Of a stretch of DNA of 64,000 nt, positions 35,562 to 47,200 are shown piece by piece. The first letter of the stretch is position 1. Each line of letters opens with the position of its first letter. Under the pieces are notes generated by a model that had not been told where the DNA came from, made no database searches, and worked only from the letters and a program-made list of their open reading frames with translations. Source of the stretch: Cocos nucifera (Eukaryota > Streptophyta > Magnoliopsida > Arecales > Arecaceae); assembly GCA_006176705.1 (NCBI GenBank), contig QRFJ01000295.1, positions 265,001-329,000 on the forward strand, given 5' to 3'. The translations under genes and the position numbers were made by a program.

Positions 35562-37562
35562 ATAATTATTTAATTATTCATGATTTTATTTTGTTCATAA
35601 TCATTAGTTTCCGACTGAAAAGTTCTATGTAAATTCACGATTCTATTTATTGTTATTTTGATGGGTTGGTGGTGGCCTGCATTATATTTTATTCTCTCCT
35701 CTCTGTACAAATATGTATATATATATTTTTGGACATGAGTCATTTTTAAAAGTTTTTTTTTTACCATACATTCGTTGTACTCTACTTTTCACTCCGGTGG
35801 CACAAAAATTTCCTCCAAGTTGAAGTCATCTTGAACTCCAGGGTTAAAATTATGGGTATGATCGTAAAACTTCGCATCCCGTATGCCTCAGGATCCCGAT
35901 TTAAAACAAGGGAATAAAACCATCAGCATTCTCAAGGGCCAAGCTAGAAGAGATCGAGCACCGTTCGGAAAGATCTTTTATTACTTCAAAATCAAGTCCT
36001 TGCCTAAATTTCAAGTGGCCTGGGACGGGCTTAATATTGTCACATGCTACTTGTCACAAGCTTCTAGCTCAACCTGTATGGCTGGAAGGTGATCCAATTA
36101 TATATTACACCAATGGATCTCCTACGCTCAACCCATCTCACAACCTTTTCTTGGCAATATCCAGCATTCAATTAATTCATTACATGATTTCTGTGATGCA
36201 AGGAAATCAACCAGCGAATTGGCTGGCTGGAAGGAGTCGTATGCTTGAGTCGTATGCAGCGGCGGCGGGGCCGAGGATGAACAAATGGCCCATAGGCCTG
36301 GCCCAGTAGAATAGGACAAGAATAAATGGGCTCTCCCATGAAACCGGTTAGGTTGGCAACTCTTGATGATGCTGCGAGCCGATCCTAGGCTAAAGAACTG
36401 CAAATTATAGCTAGAAGTGAAACTATGCACTTTGCAATGTTCGTGATGAATGAATCGAACACTTCAGGAACTATGAAGTTTAGTGGGTACTTTTGTGCTT
36501 ATGGAGCAGGAAGGTCCAGCATAGCTTCAATCACCTTGGCAAACAAATCCATGCTTGATCCAATTTTGATGCCATCTAACTCGATGTACACCACTCATCG
36601 GGTTAGCTTAAGTTCTATCAAACATCGATACCTATAAGGGTCACACAATGTCTAAAAAAAATTGAATTTGATGATTCATTATGGCACAACCTAAACTGTC
36701 GGCAAAGATTAATCACTACCACTAATGAAAAATTCAACCCGCAACCACACCCATCATATGAAAAGCTCAAAGTCATTCAGGCCACATCGGCCAATTGTCA
36801 ACCGGCTACGCAACCCATTTGAGTGATTAAGGTGCCAACTTTGCTCTTGACCACTCATACAAATTATATGGAACATGTTTGGATGTTATGTGAACGTAAA
36901 TTTAGGGTTCCAAATTGGTGCTCAAATGTTGGTAATTCCAGTAATTTGACTTCTAAAATCACGAGACTGGAAATTTTTAGTAGGAATATTGATCGATATT
37001 GAAGTTCCAAAACTTTTTTTTTTTTTTTTGCCTTAGAAAAATGATATGGTTTTTCAAATTCTCTAGTTTTTTCCTCCTATTATTTTAATCCACTTTCTCC
37101 TTTGACGAGCAAACACTCTATCTATAAACCAAAGATTTTGCCTTTGGAAAAACAAAAAATGGAGGTAGGCTGTCATGTTATCAGATCTACAAATTGTCAA
37201 ACGTCTCTTTAGCTTCAAGCCCTCGATCATGTTTGTGAGCATCCAGCCCGAACCCACCTCTACATCAAACCTGGGCTGAGTCTTCTCATTCAGACCCAAA
37301 TGCTTTTATATGGCCTTTGTGGCCTAGCTGGTAAGTGGAGGGAAAAAAGGAAATATAAATCACCAAACGAACCGAGCACTGGCATTATCTCAACGAGAAT
37401 CTACAACAAGATGTTGATAACGTCACACGTGAGAATGTAAAGGTAAAAAACATTTGTCACACAAGGCCATGCATGGAAACAAATCCAAATAGCCATCCAA
37501 CCATGTCATGATCAAGTTATAAACCATGGAGACATATTCTTGTGGCCACTGCTGGCTGGTTT
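35562..37562. other. Intergenic spacer 3' of the UPBEAT1-like gene
   Basis: Mixed composition with no domain recognised on either strand. Open frames of 60-100 codons around 35,880-36,640 lack codon signal or family resemblance. A poly-T run lies at 37,015-37,029. The last 100-200 bases before 37,562 should include the 3' UTR of the minus-strand HLH gene. Confidence 0.5.
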
Positions 37563-37892
37563 TCAGATGATGCCATCTGACAACACCTTGACCATCATCT
37601 CCATTGCCTTTATCCGTGCTTGCAGGCATGAGATGTAATCTGTGGCCTCCCTGAAAAGCCCATGGAGCTCCATGGACTCACCATTCGGCACGAGCCCTCG
37701 AAGGGCGCGAACCCTCTTCTCCATATTGCTTATAGGTCTTCTAGCTCGTTGTTGAAGGTCCCATCTCTTGGTCAAGGCCATGGTGCTTTTCTGTTTCCTT
37801 CTCCTACGTGCCGACCGATATGGACGACGATCGGAGATGTCGGTGGAGCTGATGAGGGCCAAGAGAAGGGATGCTAGGGAGGCATCATCCAT
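37563..37892 (-). CDS. UPB1: Non-canonical HLH transcription regulator, UPBEAT1-like
   Basis: Single-exon 109-residue protein. The helix-loop-helix is at residues about 55-103 (MEKRVRALRGLVPNGESM, then LHGLFREATDYISCLQARIK, then a hydrophobic tail MEMMVKVLSD). The basic part (RRRRKQKSTMALTKRWDLQQ) lacks the His-Glu-Arg set needed for E-box binding. Short length, basic N-terminal patch and RLVPN/FREATDYI signature resemble plant UPBEAT1 (bHLH151), which in Arabidopsis controls peroxidase genes and root growth. Related short HLH groups (PAR1, SACL, IBH1-like) are alternatives. The start is the ATG at 37,892. A GTG 24 bases upstream is in frame but not a plausible start. A TATA box (37,995-38,002) lies in the right orientation. 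It is intact despite flanking retrotransposons. Confidence 0.75.
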   Translation of the reverse strand: MDDASLASLLLALISSTDISDRRPYRSARRRRKQKSTMALTKRWDLQQRARRPISNMEKRVRALRGLVPNGESMELHGLFREATDYISCLQARIKAMEMMVKVLSDGII

Positions 37893-37916
37893 GGTTCTAA
37901 GTGTTAATGGAAACAC

Positions 37917-37976
37917 CTAGCTTGTCTTCCTCAAGGACTTGGTGGTCAAGTCCAAGACCCAGGCTAGTGCTTCCAT
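37917..37976 (-). other. Possible 19-codon upstream ORF
   Basis: ATG at 37,976, stop TAG at 37,917, ending 24 bases before the main ATG. It begins MEALAWVLDL. It would matter for translation only if transcripts start upstream of it. The TATA box predicts a start near 37,970, which may exclude this ATG. Confidence 0.3.
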
Positions 37977-37994
37977 TGCCTTGGGGTGGGGGGC

Positions 37995-38002
37995 TTTATA
38001 TA
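37995..38002 (-). promoter_or_regulatory. TATA box of the UPBEAT1-like gene
   Basis: Minus strand TATATAAA in the context AATATATAAAGCCCC, about 105 bases upstream of the start codon. Confidence 0.75.
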
Positions 38003-38070
38003 TTATTCTGGATGCAGGAAGTGGAAGGACCCACAAAATTTAAATTTTCCTGCAGGTATGGGACTTCTTT

Positions 38071-38093
38071 AGAGAGAGAGAGAGAGAGAGAGA
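38071..38093. repeat. (GA)n microsatellite in the promoter
   Basis: About 11 GA dinucleotides roughly 70 bases upstream of the TATA box. GA/CT repeats near plant promoters can be GAGA-binding sites; no function is shown here. Confidence 0.85.
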
Positions 38094-38714
38094 TTCAAGT
38101 AAGGAAGGTTTAATTTGCTTGCAGGATATAGGTCAGGTTCTCCTAACTCAATGCACATGGACTCACATGGTTCCTTCAGCACCCAATCCACTATTCCCAT
38201 TCCTCTCCCTCTCCCCTTTGCTACTGTTCCCATCCTTTTTCTCATCAAAACACCCTGGAATATTCCCCCTCCTTTTCAAATCCATTATCCTCTATTTATG
38301 AGGGCCGGAGGGGGGCCTTCCCACCCTTGGTCCAGCTCATTCATGTTCGCCATGGGGCCCACCCAAGCTAGGCGGCTCAGGAAGGGGAGGTGTGTGGTTG
38401 GCCACTCAGGCTTGCGTGTTTCCCCGTAGGGAACCCTAAGGTGTCTTAATTAATGAAATGGATGCCTCTAGGTGTGCATGCCTGGCCGTGCATGTGGTTA
38501 CGAGGTGGAGGAAGCCTAAATTAGACGTTGGGATTAGGTTTGTTCCCTTAATACCACCAAAGTATATGAAGTGAAAATTATTTCCTTTATATATTATGCT
38601 TCCAGATGTCCCATGAAGGCGAACTTAGCGTTGAAGAGTCCATGTATCTAATTTATTTACTTTAAAATTGTTAAAGAGGAGAAAGCAGGAGGTAATTAAG
38701 CAATAAGGTCAATT
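38094..38714. other. Upstream flank between HLH gene and gypsy element
   Basis: C/T-rich stretch (38,180-38,290), otherwise unremarkable. Probably the remaining upstream region of the UPBEAT1-like gene, cut short by the gypsy insertion about 720 bases upstream of its TATA box. Confidence 0.5.
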
Positions 38715-38719
38715 GAATC

Positions 38720-39413
38720 TATTGGTATGAAATTCGGTTATTGTCGGAGAAGTGCTGGAGTTGAAGAAAATGAGGTTATCACCGATGATCTGCAAAATAA
38801 GTCTCGTTCAGAATTCGAGATGGTAGCTTCGGCAAGATCTTTCGACGATCAAATTAATTTTTTCGGCCAACAGAAATGGAGTGCTCAGTCAAAAAAATTG
38901 TAAAGTTTTCGGAAGGAAGAAGAGAGCCTAAAGAAAACATATCTGAAGAATCACTTTTATAGATGGAGTCTGTAATAAACTAATAGTGACAGCCGTAACT
39001 ATCGGATAGTGGGCCGCTAGGGATCATATGGAGTTTGTTACGAAAGATAGTATTTGTTGTCGTGAGGTGCCAGTCCATTTGAGATATGATCGTCAAAGTT
39101 CGGAGGAATAGACATCGGTTAGTGATGACCTTTAAGCTATATCGGTTCTAGAGGAGTTCGGACTCCTCTAAGGTAGTCCAGATGTGGGTCGATTCATGTC
39201 GTGTACGAGATCGGACTCGTGTGGAGACCTTTCTAGATGACCGTAGGGAGTTCGCCGCTGGAGGAGTCCGGAAGGAGTTCGGCTGCTGGAGGAGTCCGAA
39301 AGAAGTTCGACCATTGGAGGAAGAATTTTCGATCAAAGCTTTTTCGTGATTAACAGTTATGTTAGGCTAAGTATCGGACTAGACTTCGATGGAAGTGGGG
39401 TTTATCTCCAACA
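38720..39413 (-). repeat. Gypsy D 3' LTR (left)
   Basis: Aligns end to end with 49,885-50,596 (TGATCTGCAAAATAAGTCTC, GGTGCCAGTCCATTT and AACAGTTATGTTAGGCTAAG). The differences seen by eye are mainly transitions. The outer border is fixed by the target duplication. Confidence 0.92.
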
Positions 39414-39728
39414 ATAGTCCTCATACTCTCGAGTTCGAAATTTGAAGGAAGGAAGGAAAAAAAGACGATGGTCGAAATCCAGTCTCAGGTTTCCGCACTG
39501 ATCAGGATGAGATGTTTTGATGTTTACCGTGCTGACACTGAAACTTTCTAAGTTTGAAACGAGTCCAAAAAAATGGCGCTTCAAATCTTTCACCGAATCT
39601 CTACCACAGGCACGGTGCCATAAAGGCTCCGCCCATCACCATTTTTCTATTATAATGAGTGAGACACATGGCATACGCAGACCGACCGAAGTTGATCCAC
39701 AATCATAACTGCTTTAGATTATCTCTGG

Positions 39729-39737
39729 CTATTTAAG
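39729..39737 (+). promoter_or_regulatory. TATA-like site for the antisense unit of gypsy D
   Basis: CTATTTAAGG followed about 30 bases later by a pyrimidine-rich leader (39,760-39,900) and then plus-strand ORFs. Suggestive only. Confidence 0.3.
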
Positions 39738-40083
39738 GCATTCTCCTATTGTTCGAAAGTCATCCCTACCCGAGTCTTCTTCTTCCTTCGGCCCCTGTTC
39801 GCCTTCTTTCCATGGGTCTCATTCTTCTCTCACCTTTCTGGGCTCTAGACATCCTTTCAATTGATCCTCATCGCGTCTGTTGTCCTTTCATCCTCCTCGG
39901 ATAGTTTAGGTCAGTTTTCTAACTCTTCTCTTAGGTTATTCGTACTTATCATTTCTGGCTCCTTGTCTTTCTGATTTTTTGATTTTTTTTTTTGGGGGGG
40001 GTTCTTGGGGTTCATCTTGATCCGAGTGTCTTCCGAAACCTTCCATTCCATCGGTTCGTGGGGCTTGTCTGGATCAATCTTCT

Positions 40084-43046
40084 TTGATTCTGCACCCCCT
40101 GATCGAGGTAGAACCTAGAAACATGCCCCACTCGTCTTTCGCTCCAAACACCATCCCGTCTATCTTTACTCCGGACGACTTTTTTCTGATCCGAATCCAA
40201 TATGGAATCCCTCCAGAATATGATCTTGAACTCTCTAGCTTCGATGATCGAGTCAGTTCTCCTTCGATCGACCGATTTTGTCTATACTTGGAAGCTTTGT
40301 ATGTCGGGCTTAGATTTCCGCTGTCCCCATTCGTAGTCGCCCTCTTTCGATTTTTAAATATCTTCTTCACATCTGTCGTACTGAACTTCTTTCCGTTCAT
40401 CATAGATTTTCTTTTTCTTTACTAATTGACCGAAGTCCAGCCGACCATTTCATTTTTTAAAATTTTTTATACCTTTAGGCGCCATCCTTCCGCGAAGGAT
40501 TGGTGGTACTTTTTCCCTCAGGTCGGCAAGAAGTGGTTATTGAAAGGTGCCCCTTCTTTCATTCACAACTGGAAAGAAAAATACTTTTTTGTACATAGTC
40601 TGACCTTGCCATTAGGTCTTCCTTCATGGGGTTACATTAGAGAGTCAGTTCGCCAAGCTCCTAGCTTAGATGGAGCCGACCTTGATTCCTCCAATAAACT
40701 CAAGATGTACCCAGCTCCTCCTCTTCCCAACCTTCTAAAGGAACCGATCTTGTTCAAGTTGAGTTTGAGTCCCCACGATCCTGTCGGTACATCCTTTGAT
40801 TTTTAAGTCCACATGATTTCATGCATGTATATTGCTACTGACTACTTTTCCTTCCCTGCTACAAAAATGAATGCACAAGCTGCCAAGATGCTCACCAAAG
40901 GGCTCTTCACCAGGAAGAGGAAGGGGAAGGCGTAAGAAGATGGCTCAAAAAGGGCGAAGGTTGGTGTTTCCAGCTCCGGAGTCTCCGCCCCCACTATCAT
41001 TGCATCCGAGGTCATCGTTGGCATCGAGATTCTCCCAACCACTGAGGTTGACACCGCTAGTGCGGGTCCGACGCCTTCCATGCCCTCAGGTCCCTCCAGC
41101 AGGGATCGGGTTTCGGAGCTCCCTATCAGGAAAGGGATAGGAGAGGGAAGGAAAAAGAAAGCTGTTGCGAAGACGTCCTGCAAGGCTCGCTTAGGCGGGC
41201 CAGACGGCAACGACAACGAATGAGGGGAGGACCCCTTCGACAATCTGGAGATCATCTGAGAGCTTGCCAATAGATTTGCCATGCCCGAGGTGGTGGACTA
41301 GATGGCCGACCTGGACCCACGGCAGCTCATATGTAGTTCTCTCGGAACCATCCTTAAGGTAATTACTCCGTTGCTCGACTCTTTCTTCTTCTCTCCTTTT
41401 TTTCTTCTTTTTTTTTTTTTTAACATCGATCGTTTGTTGCAGTCGGATCACCAGATACTCGCTCACATCAAGAGGGTGTATCGTCAAGAGGCGGAGGCAC
41501 AGAAAGCCCAGGAGGACCTTCGAGCTGAGGTCCATCATCTTCAAGAGAGGATCGACGAGGTCGAGCATCTTGTCGAGGAGAAGGCGGTGGACATCGAAAG
41601 TCTTCAGGACGCGCTCTGCGAGTAGGAGTTCGTCTCGGCCGAACTGAAGGCCGCACTGGCCCTGAAAGAGGAGAGGAAGAAGAAAACCGAAAATAGGGTT
41701 GCCAAACTAGAGACCCAAATGGTGAAGTCGATTTTGGAGGCAATGATCCAGGCCGTGGCAGAGTTCAAGACCTCTCCCGAGATGAGGAACCTGAACGTCT
41801 AGTTCGGCCAGGAAGTATTTATCAAGGGTTTCGAGCTCTGCGAAGGCAGGATAGTCCGAAGGTTCTCCGAGCTCGATCTCGGCTTTTTGGAGGAGGAAGA
41901 TGACGTGGAGATGAGACCGTCCACTGCTGTGGTCGACCTTTCCTTCGACGAGCTTGCTCCTGGTCCATCAGAATCTATCACAGAGGTGCCCAAGCTAGTT
42001 CAGGAACCTGAGGCGGTCGAGAGCAATTTGGCTCCATCCTCCGAGGTTGAGATCCTTGAGTAGTTGTACCCTCTCTTTTTTTTTTATGTTTTGTACTCGA
42101 AAGTTTTGATTAAATAAAGTAAAAATTTTTTCATACTCTTGAGCGCTTTTCGTATCTCACATCCAGTCTTCCACCATCGCTGATCCACTGCCTCAGGGGT
42201 TCTGATAAAGCCCTTGATAAAGAACCTGAGGATGGAAGTTCATCTTCCGAGGAAGAAGTTGAAGAAGATGGAGGATGACCTTCGAGCCTCACAAAAGAAT
42301 GCTTTTGAGGCTACCAAATAGGTCACTCACCTCCGAGGCTTGCATATGAAGGAAGCGGTGAGCTTTAGTATCTGAAAGGGCAGCTTCGAGAAGGAGGTCG
42401 CCAAACTCAAAAAAAATGCCAGCGATGGGTCCTGGGCATGACAGCGAAGATCAGTTCTATCGAAGCCGACCTGAAGAATGCCAAAAAAAAAGATCTATCT
42501 TCTAGAAGGAAGCTCATCGTGGTCTACCGACAAGGCCCAGAATGACTCGGACTGGCAATAAAATTTTTTCAACTTCAAAAGCAGCTGCAAGATACTGTGG
42601 ATCGGCACAATAACTTTCGAGTGACCTAGATAGAGAAGATGTCCAGGCTTAAAGGCGAGCTCAAGATTGCCAGAGACGAGACAGCTCATCTTCGAAAGCA
42701 CCATAATCGAGGAGCCAGCATGAGTGATGAGTCAGAGGAGATGGCCTCCTTGAAGAGGACTATTGGCAAGCTTTCAGAGGCGCTTGGGGTGGAGCAAGTC
42801 AAGGTTCAACGGTTGAAGTTTCAGCTCGCTTGTGAACATCGGGCTATCAAGGACACGGAGGCCGAGTCTGAAGTTTTAAGAAGACAGCGGCGAGAGCTCG
42901 AGGGCAAATATCAGCTCGCTAACAGAATGTATGTAGATGGTCTCTTCCAGAAGAAGAAACTTGAGGAGAAGATCCTTAGACTAAAGCAGGCCTTGGTGAT
43001 GGCTGGAGCTGGCAGCCCGAAGTCCGAAGAATCCGATTTGTTTTAA
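40084..43046 (+). pseudogene. Gypsy D antisense ORF cluster (Transposase_28-like N part, coiled-coil C part)
   Basis: Plus strand, opposite to gag-pol. Segments: 40,084-40,806 (PSIDRFCLYLEALYVGLRFP, then KDWWYFFPQVGKKW, with one stop between); 40,867-41,358 (Lys/Arg-rich then Ser/Thr-rich, stops present); an intron 41,359-41,442 with AAG|GTAATT, a T tract and TTGCAG; 41,443-42,063 (heptad-rich: HLQERIDEVEHLVEEKAVDI); and a further coiled coil 42,632-43,046 (MSRLKGELKIARDETAHL). Tat-type plant elements are known to carry antisense ORFs between integrase and the 3' LTR, often annotated as putative gypsy-type transposon protein. Function unknown. Several stops mean this copy is dead. Confidence 0.7.
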
Positions 43047-43399
43047 AGCTTCGGCCTCTTCCTCCTTTTCTTTCTTTCAGTGTAATCGGCCTTGTCGGCC
43101 TATGCTTTAGTTGTAATGAACTCATTTTTATAATGGAATAATACATCTTTCGCTATTTTCATTTCGTATGAACTTGAGGCATATTCACGGCCTTACCTTC
43201 TTTACCTCATTTTTTTTAAATATTTATTGTGGACGTCGAGCTTGTTGTGGACACCAGGCTTGTTATGGATGTCGATCTAGGATCTTTCTTGCAAACCAGA
43301 ATAAGATTCTATCTTTTGCATTTATCGTAGTCAGATTATCGTGGAAAAACACACGTAAGAATTCTCCACCAAGCTTCTTTCTTCTCTACATCTTCAATC

Positions 43400-44275
43400 T
43401 ACGAGGTTTCGACTTTTGCTCATGTTAGAATGGGGCTTTCCTTCTATTCTTAACATGGCTTATGGGGGTGCATTAGGATCGTCGATAAGATCTCTTCCTC
43501 CATCCTATCTTATATCGATGAGGTCATCGATTTTGCTTATATTAGGATGAGGTTCTCCTCCTATTCCTAACGTAGCTCGTGGGAGTATATTTTGGACCAT
43601 TGATAGAACCTCTCCCCCCATCTCATCTAAAATGAACGAAGCCTTCGACTTTGCTCACGTTAGGATGAGGTTCTCCTTCTATTTCTAACGGACTGTAAGG
43701 ACACATTAGGGTCATTGTCAGAGCCTCTCCCCTCATCTCGTCTAATATGAATGAGGTCTTTGACTTTGCTCACGTTAGGACGAGGTTCTCCTTCTATGTC
43801 TAATGGGCTATAGGACCACATTAGGGCCATTGTCAGGGTCTCTCCTCTCATCTCATCTAATATGAACGAGGTTTTTGACTTTGCTCATGTTAGAATGAAA
43901 TTCTTCTTCTATTTCTAACGGAATGTAGGGGCACATTAGGACCATTGTCAGAACCTCTCTCCTCATCTCATCTATTATGAATGAGGCCTTTGACTTTGCT
44001 CATGTTAGGATGGGATTCTCCTTCTGTTCCTAACAGACTGTAGGGGCATATTAGGATCATTATTAGGGCCTCTCCCCTCATCTCGTCTAAAATAAATGAG
44101 GCTTTCGACTTTGCTCATGTTAGGATGAGGTTCTCCTCCTGTTTCTAACAGACTGTAGGGGCACATTAGGACCATTGTCAGGATCTCTTTTCTTATCTCA
44201 TCTAAAATGAATGAGGCCTTTGACTTTGCTCGCGTTAGGATGAGGTTCTCCTCCTATTCCTAATGAACTATATTT
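43400..44275. repeat. Tandem array of about 115-bp units inside gypsy D
   Basis: The anchor word TTAG(G/A)ATG(A/G)GGTTCTCC occurs with TAG at 43,426, 43,543, 43,661, 43,776, 43,891, 44,006, 44,121 and 44,236. Spacing is 117, 118, then exactly 115 bases five times. Units also share TTTGACTTTGCTCA.GTTAG and GGGGCACATTAGG.CCATTG. Eight copies. Confidence 0.93.
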
Positions 44276-44299
44276 ATCGTGAGATCAAACTCGAAGGGT

Positions 44300-47200
44300 A
44301 GTCTTCCTTTTGTCACCGATACACAATAAAGATTAGGATGTTGAAGTAGGAAGATTTCATCATAATCTAATCATTGATAATACATTCATAGATTTTTTAA
44401 ATTTTATGGTCAAGACAGGTTTCCCCCTCCGAGTTTCTTCAAGTAATACGTCCCGGGTCGGACGATCTCCATGACCTCGTAGGGACTTTTCTAATTTGGA
44501 GCAAGCTTCCCCTGACTTTGAGGCTGAGAGATGGTGGCTCATCGAAGCACTAAATTTTTTACTCTGAACATTTTACCTCCGACTTTGAAGTTATAGTATC
44601 GGATCACCCTTCACCTATAAGCTGTCATCCGAACTTGGACTTTCTTTCTTTTTTCTTCTAGTAGATCGAGGTTGGCTCTGAGGTCCTACGGGTTATGCTG
44701 TTCGTTGAAGGCCACTACTCATACTGATGGAAGTTTAAGTTCGATCGAGATGACTACCTCTATTCTAAAAGCTAAGGCAAATGATGTTTCTTCAGTCGAC
44801 AGCCTTTGGATAGTGCGGTATGCCCATAAAATATGATAGAGTTCGTCCACCCAGGCCTCTCTTGCTCTATCAAGTCTTGTCTTAATACCTTGTAATAGGG
44901 TCCGGTTGGTCACTTCAGCTTTTTCATTTGCCGATGGGTGAGCTACCGATGTGAAGCGATGGAAGATGTTTAGATCTTCATAGAACTCAGCAAACCTCAT
45001 TTCAGTAAACTATCGTCTGTTATTTGTTATGAGTGCTCGGAGCAAACCAAACCGACAGACAATTGATTTTCAGACAAAGTTCTATACCTTGGCCTTAGTA
45101 ATTTTTGCTAGTGGTTTGACTTCGATCTATTTGATGAAGTAGTCGATCGCAATCAGAAGAAACTTCCATTATCCGAATGCCATTAGGAAGGGGCCAAGTA
45201 TATCCATTTTCCACTGTGCAAATGACCAAAGTGCGCTTAGTGGAGTAAGCTCGGAGGTCGGCTATCTTTGTATATTTGTATTTCTCTGACAGTGGTCATA
45301 TTTTTTGATATACTCCATAAAATTATGGTATAAAGTTGACCAATAGTAGCCTTACCGAAGTAGTCTCTGTGATAAGGATCTGGCTCCTACATGACTTTCA
45401 TAAATTTTTTCATGCACTTTCCATAATGTGAAGTCGGTCTTTGAAGGTCGAAAATATCTCAACTGCAGTAGCGAATACGATCTTTTATACAACTTACCAT
45501 CGTACAAAATGTACTGAAAGATCTGATTCCTGAGTTTTCGAGCTTCTTTCGGATCATGAGGAAGAACTCTCTCCTTGAGATAGGCAACTAATGAATCAAT
45601 CCAGCTTGGCTCGAGCTCCATCTGCATAACAAGCTGTGACTCCTCTGAGCTTGGACATTTTAGAGTTTCAAAAAATACTTCTTTGAACAATTCGGTTGGA
45701 GCTAAAGTGGCTAATTTAGAGAGAAGATCGGCTCTTGTATTTTCTATCCTCGAAATCTATTGAATGTCAAAACTGCCGAAGGTCGGAGTTAAAATCTTTA
45801 CCTTCTCAAGATATTTCATCATACTTTCCTCTCATGCTTTAAAATTACCACTGACTTGGTCGATCACTAATTAAAAATTGCTGTAGAGTTGAAGCCGATC
45901 TACTTTTAACTTTCTTGCTATTTTTAATCCGACGATCAGTGCTTCATATTCGGTCCCATTATTAGTTGTAGAAAATTTGAAGTATAGTATGTATTCGGCG
46001 ACGACTTCCTCGGGGTTAACTAAGATCAATTCCACATCTGCTTTAGCAAAATTGGACGAACCATCCACATACAGAACCTAAAATTCAGGAAGGTTTGGTT
46101 GCAACCATGGAATGTCAGCCCCATCCTATTCATGCTCGGCTTCATCTAGAATGGTACATTCTGCTATAAAATCTATCAATATCTGAGCTTTGATCGATGG
46201 TCGGAGTCGATAATTAATATCAAACTTCGTGAGTTCGATTGCCCATTTCGCAATTCTTTCGAAAGCATCCATTCGATGAAGGACTGCTTTTATTGATTGA
46301 TCTACGAGGACCGTTCTAGTATATCCCTGAAAGTAAGATCGGAGTCTCCTAGCAGTAATTAAAAGAAAATAAATTAATTTTTCTAACTTAGAGTACCTGA
46401 TCTCTATATCCCTCATGATCCGACTTACATAGTAGACTGATCACTGCATCTTTGCTTCCAACTTGATCAAGACTACTGCCAAGATCATCGGAGAGGCTGC
46501 TAGGTACAAGAATAATTCTTCTTCGAGTTTAGGCTTAGCTAGCAGTGGAGGTGAGCCGAGATAATTTTTGAGCTCCTCAAACATCCGTTGGCACTCCGTC
46601 ATCCAGTGGAAGTTCTTTGGTTGCTTGAGAACTTGAAAAAAAGGCATGCATCACTCGGTCTATCTTGAGATGAAGCGACTTAGGGATGCCATTTTTTTAG
46701 TCAGGCATTGAACTTTTTTGATCATTTTTAGAGCAGTCATCTCCTAAATAGCTCAAATTTTTTCTGAATTTGCTTCGATCCCGTGCCTCGACACTATAAA
46801 CCCTAGAAACTTTTTCGAGGTCACACCAAAGACGTACTTGATCAGGTTCAGCTTCATTTTATACTTTTTGAGTGCATTGAAGGTCTCTTTGAGGTCGACG
46901 ATATGGTTTATTGAAGCTCGACTTTTGATGAGCATGTCATCTACATACACCTCCATGTTGCGGTCGATCTGCTCCTTGAAGATCTTATTGATCAGACGTT
47001 GGTATGTTGCTCCTGCATTCTTAAGTCCAAAAGGCATAACCCTGTAATAGTAAAGACCACAATCAGTAATAAAAGTAATTTTCTTCTCATCCTCCAGCGC
47101 CATCCATATTTGGTTATAGCCAGAAAAGACGTCCATGAAGGTGAGGAGCTCGTGACCCAAGGTTGTATATACTAGTTGATCAATCTTGGATAGAGGGTAG

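Noticed and set aside
40842..41282. Minus-strand frame of 146 codons, in gag-pol orientation
   Set aside because: Opposite strand of the antisense ORF region in gypsy D and out of any known pol domain; no resemblance to integrase or envelope.
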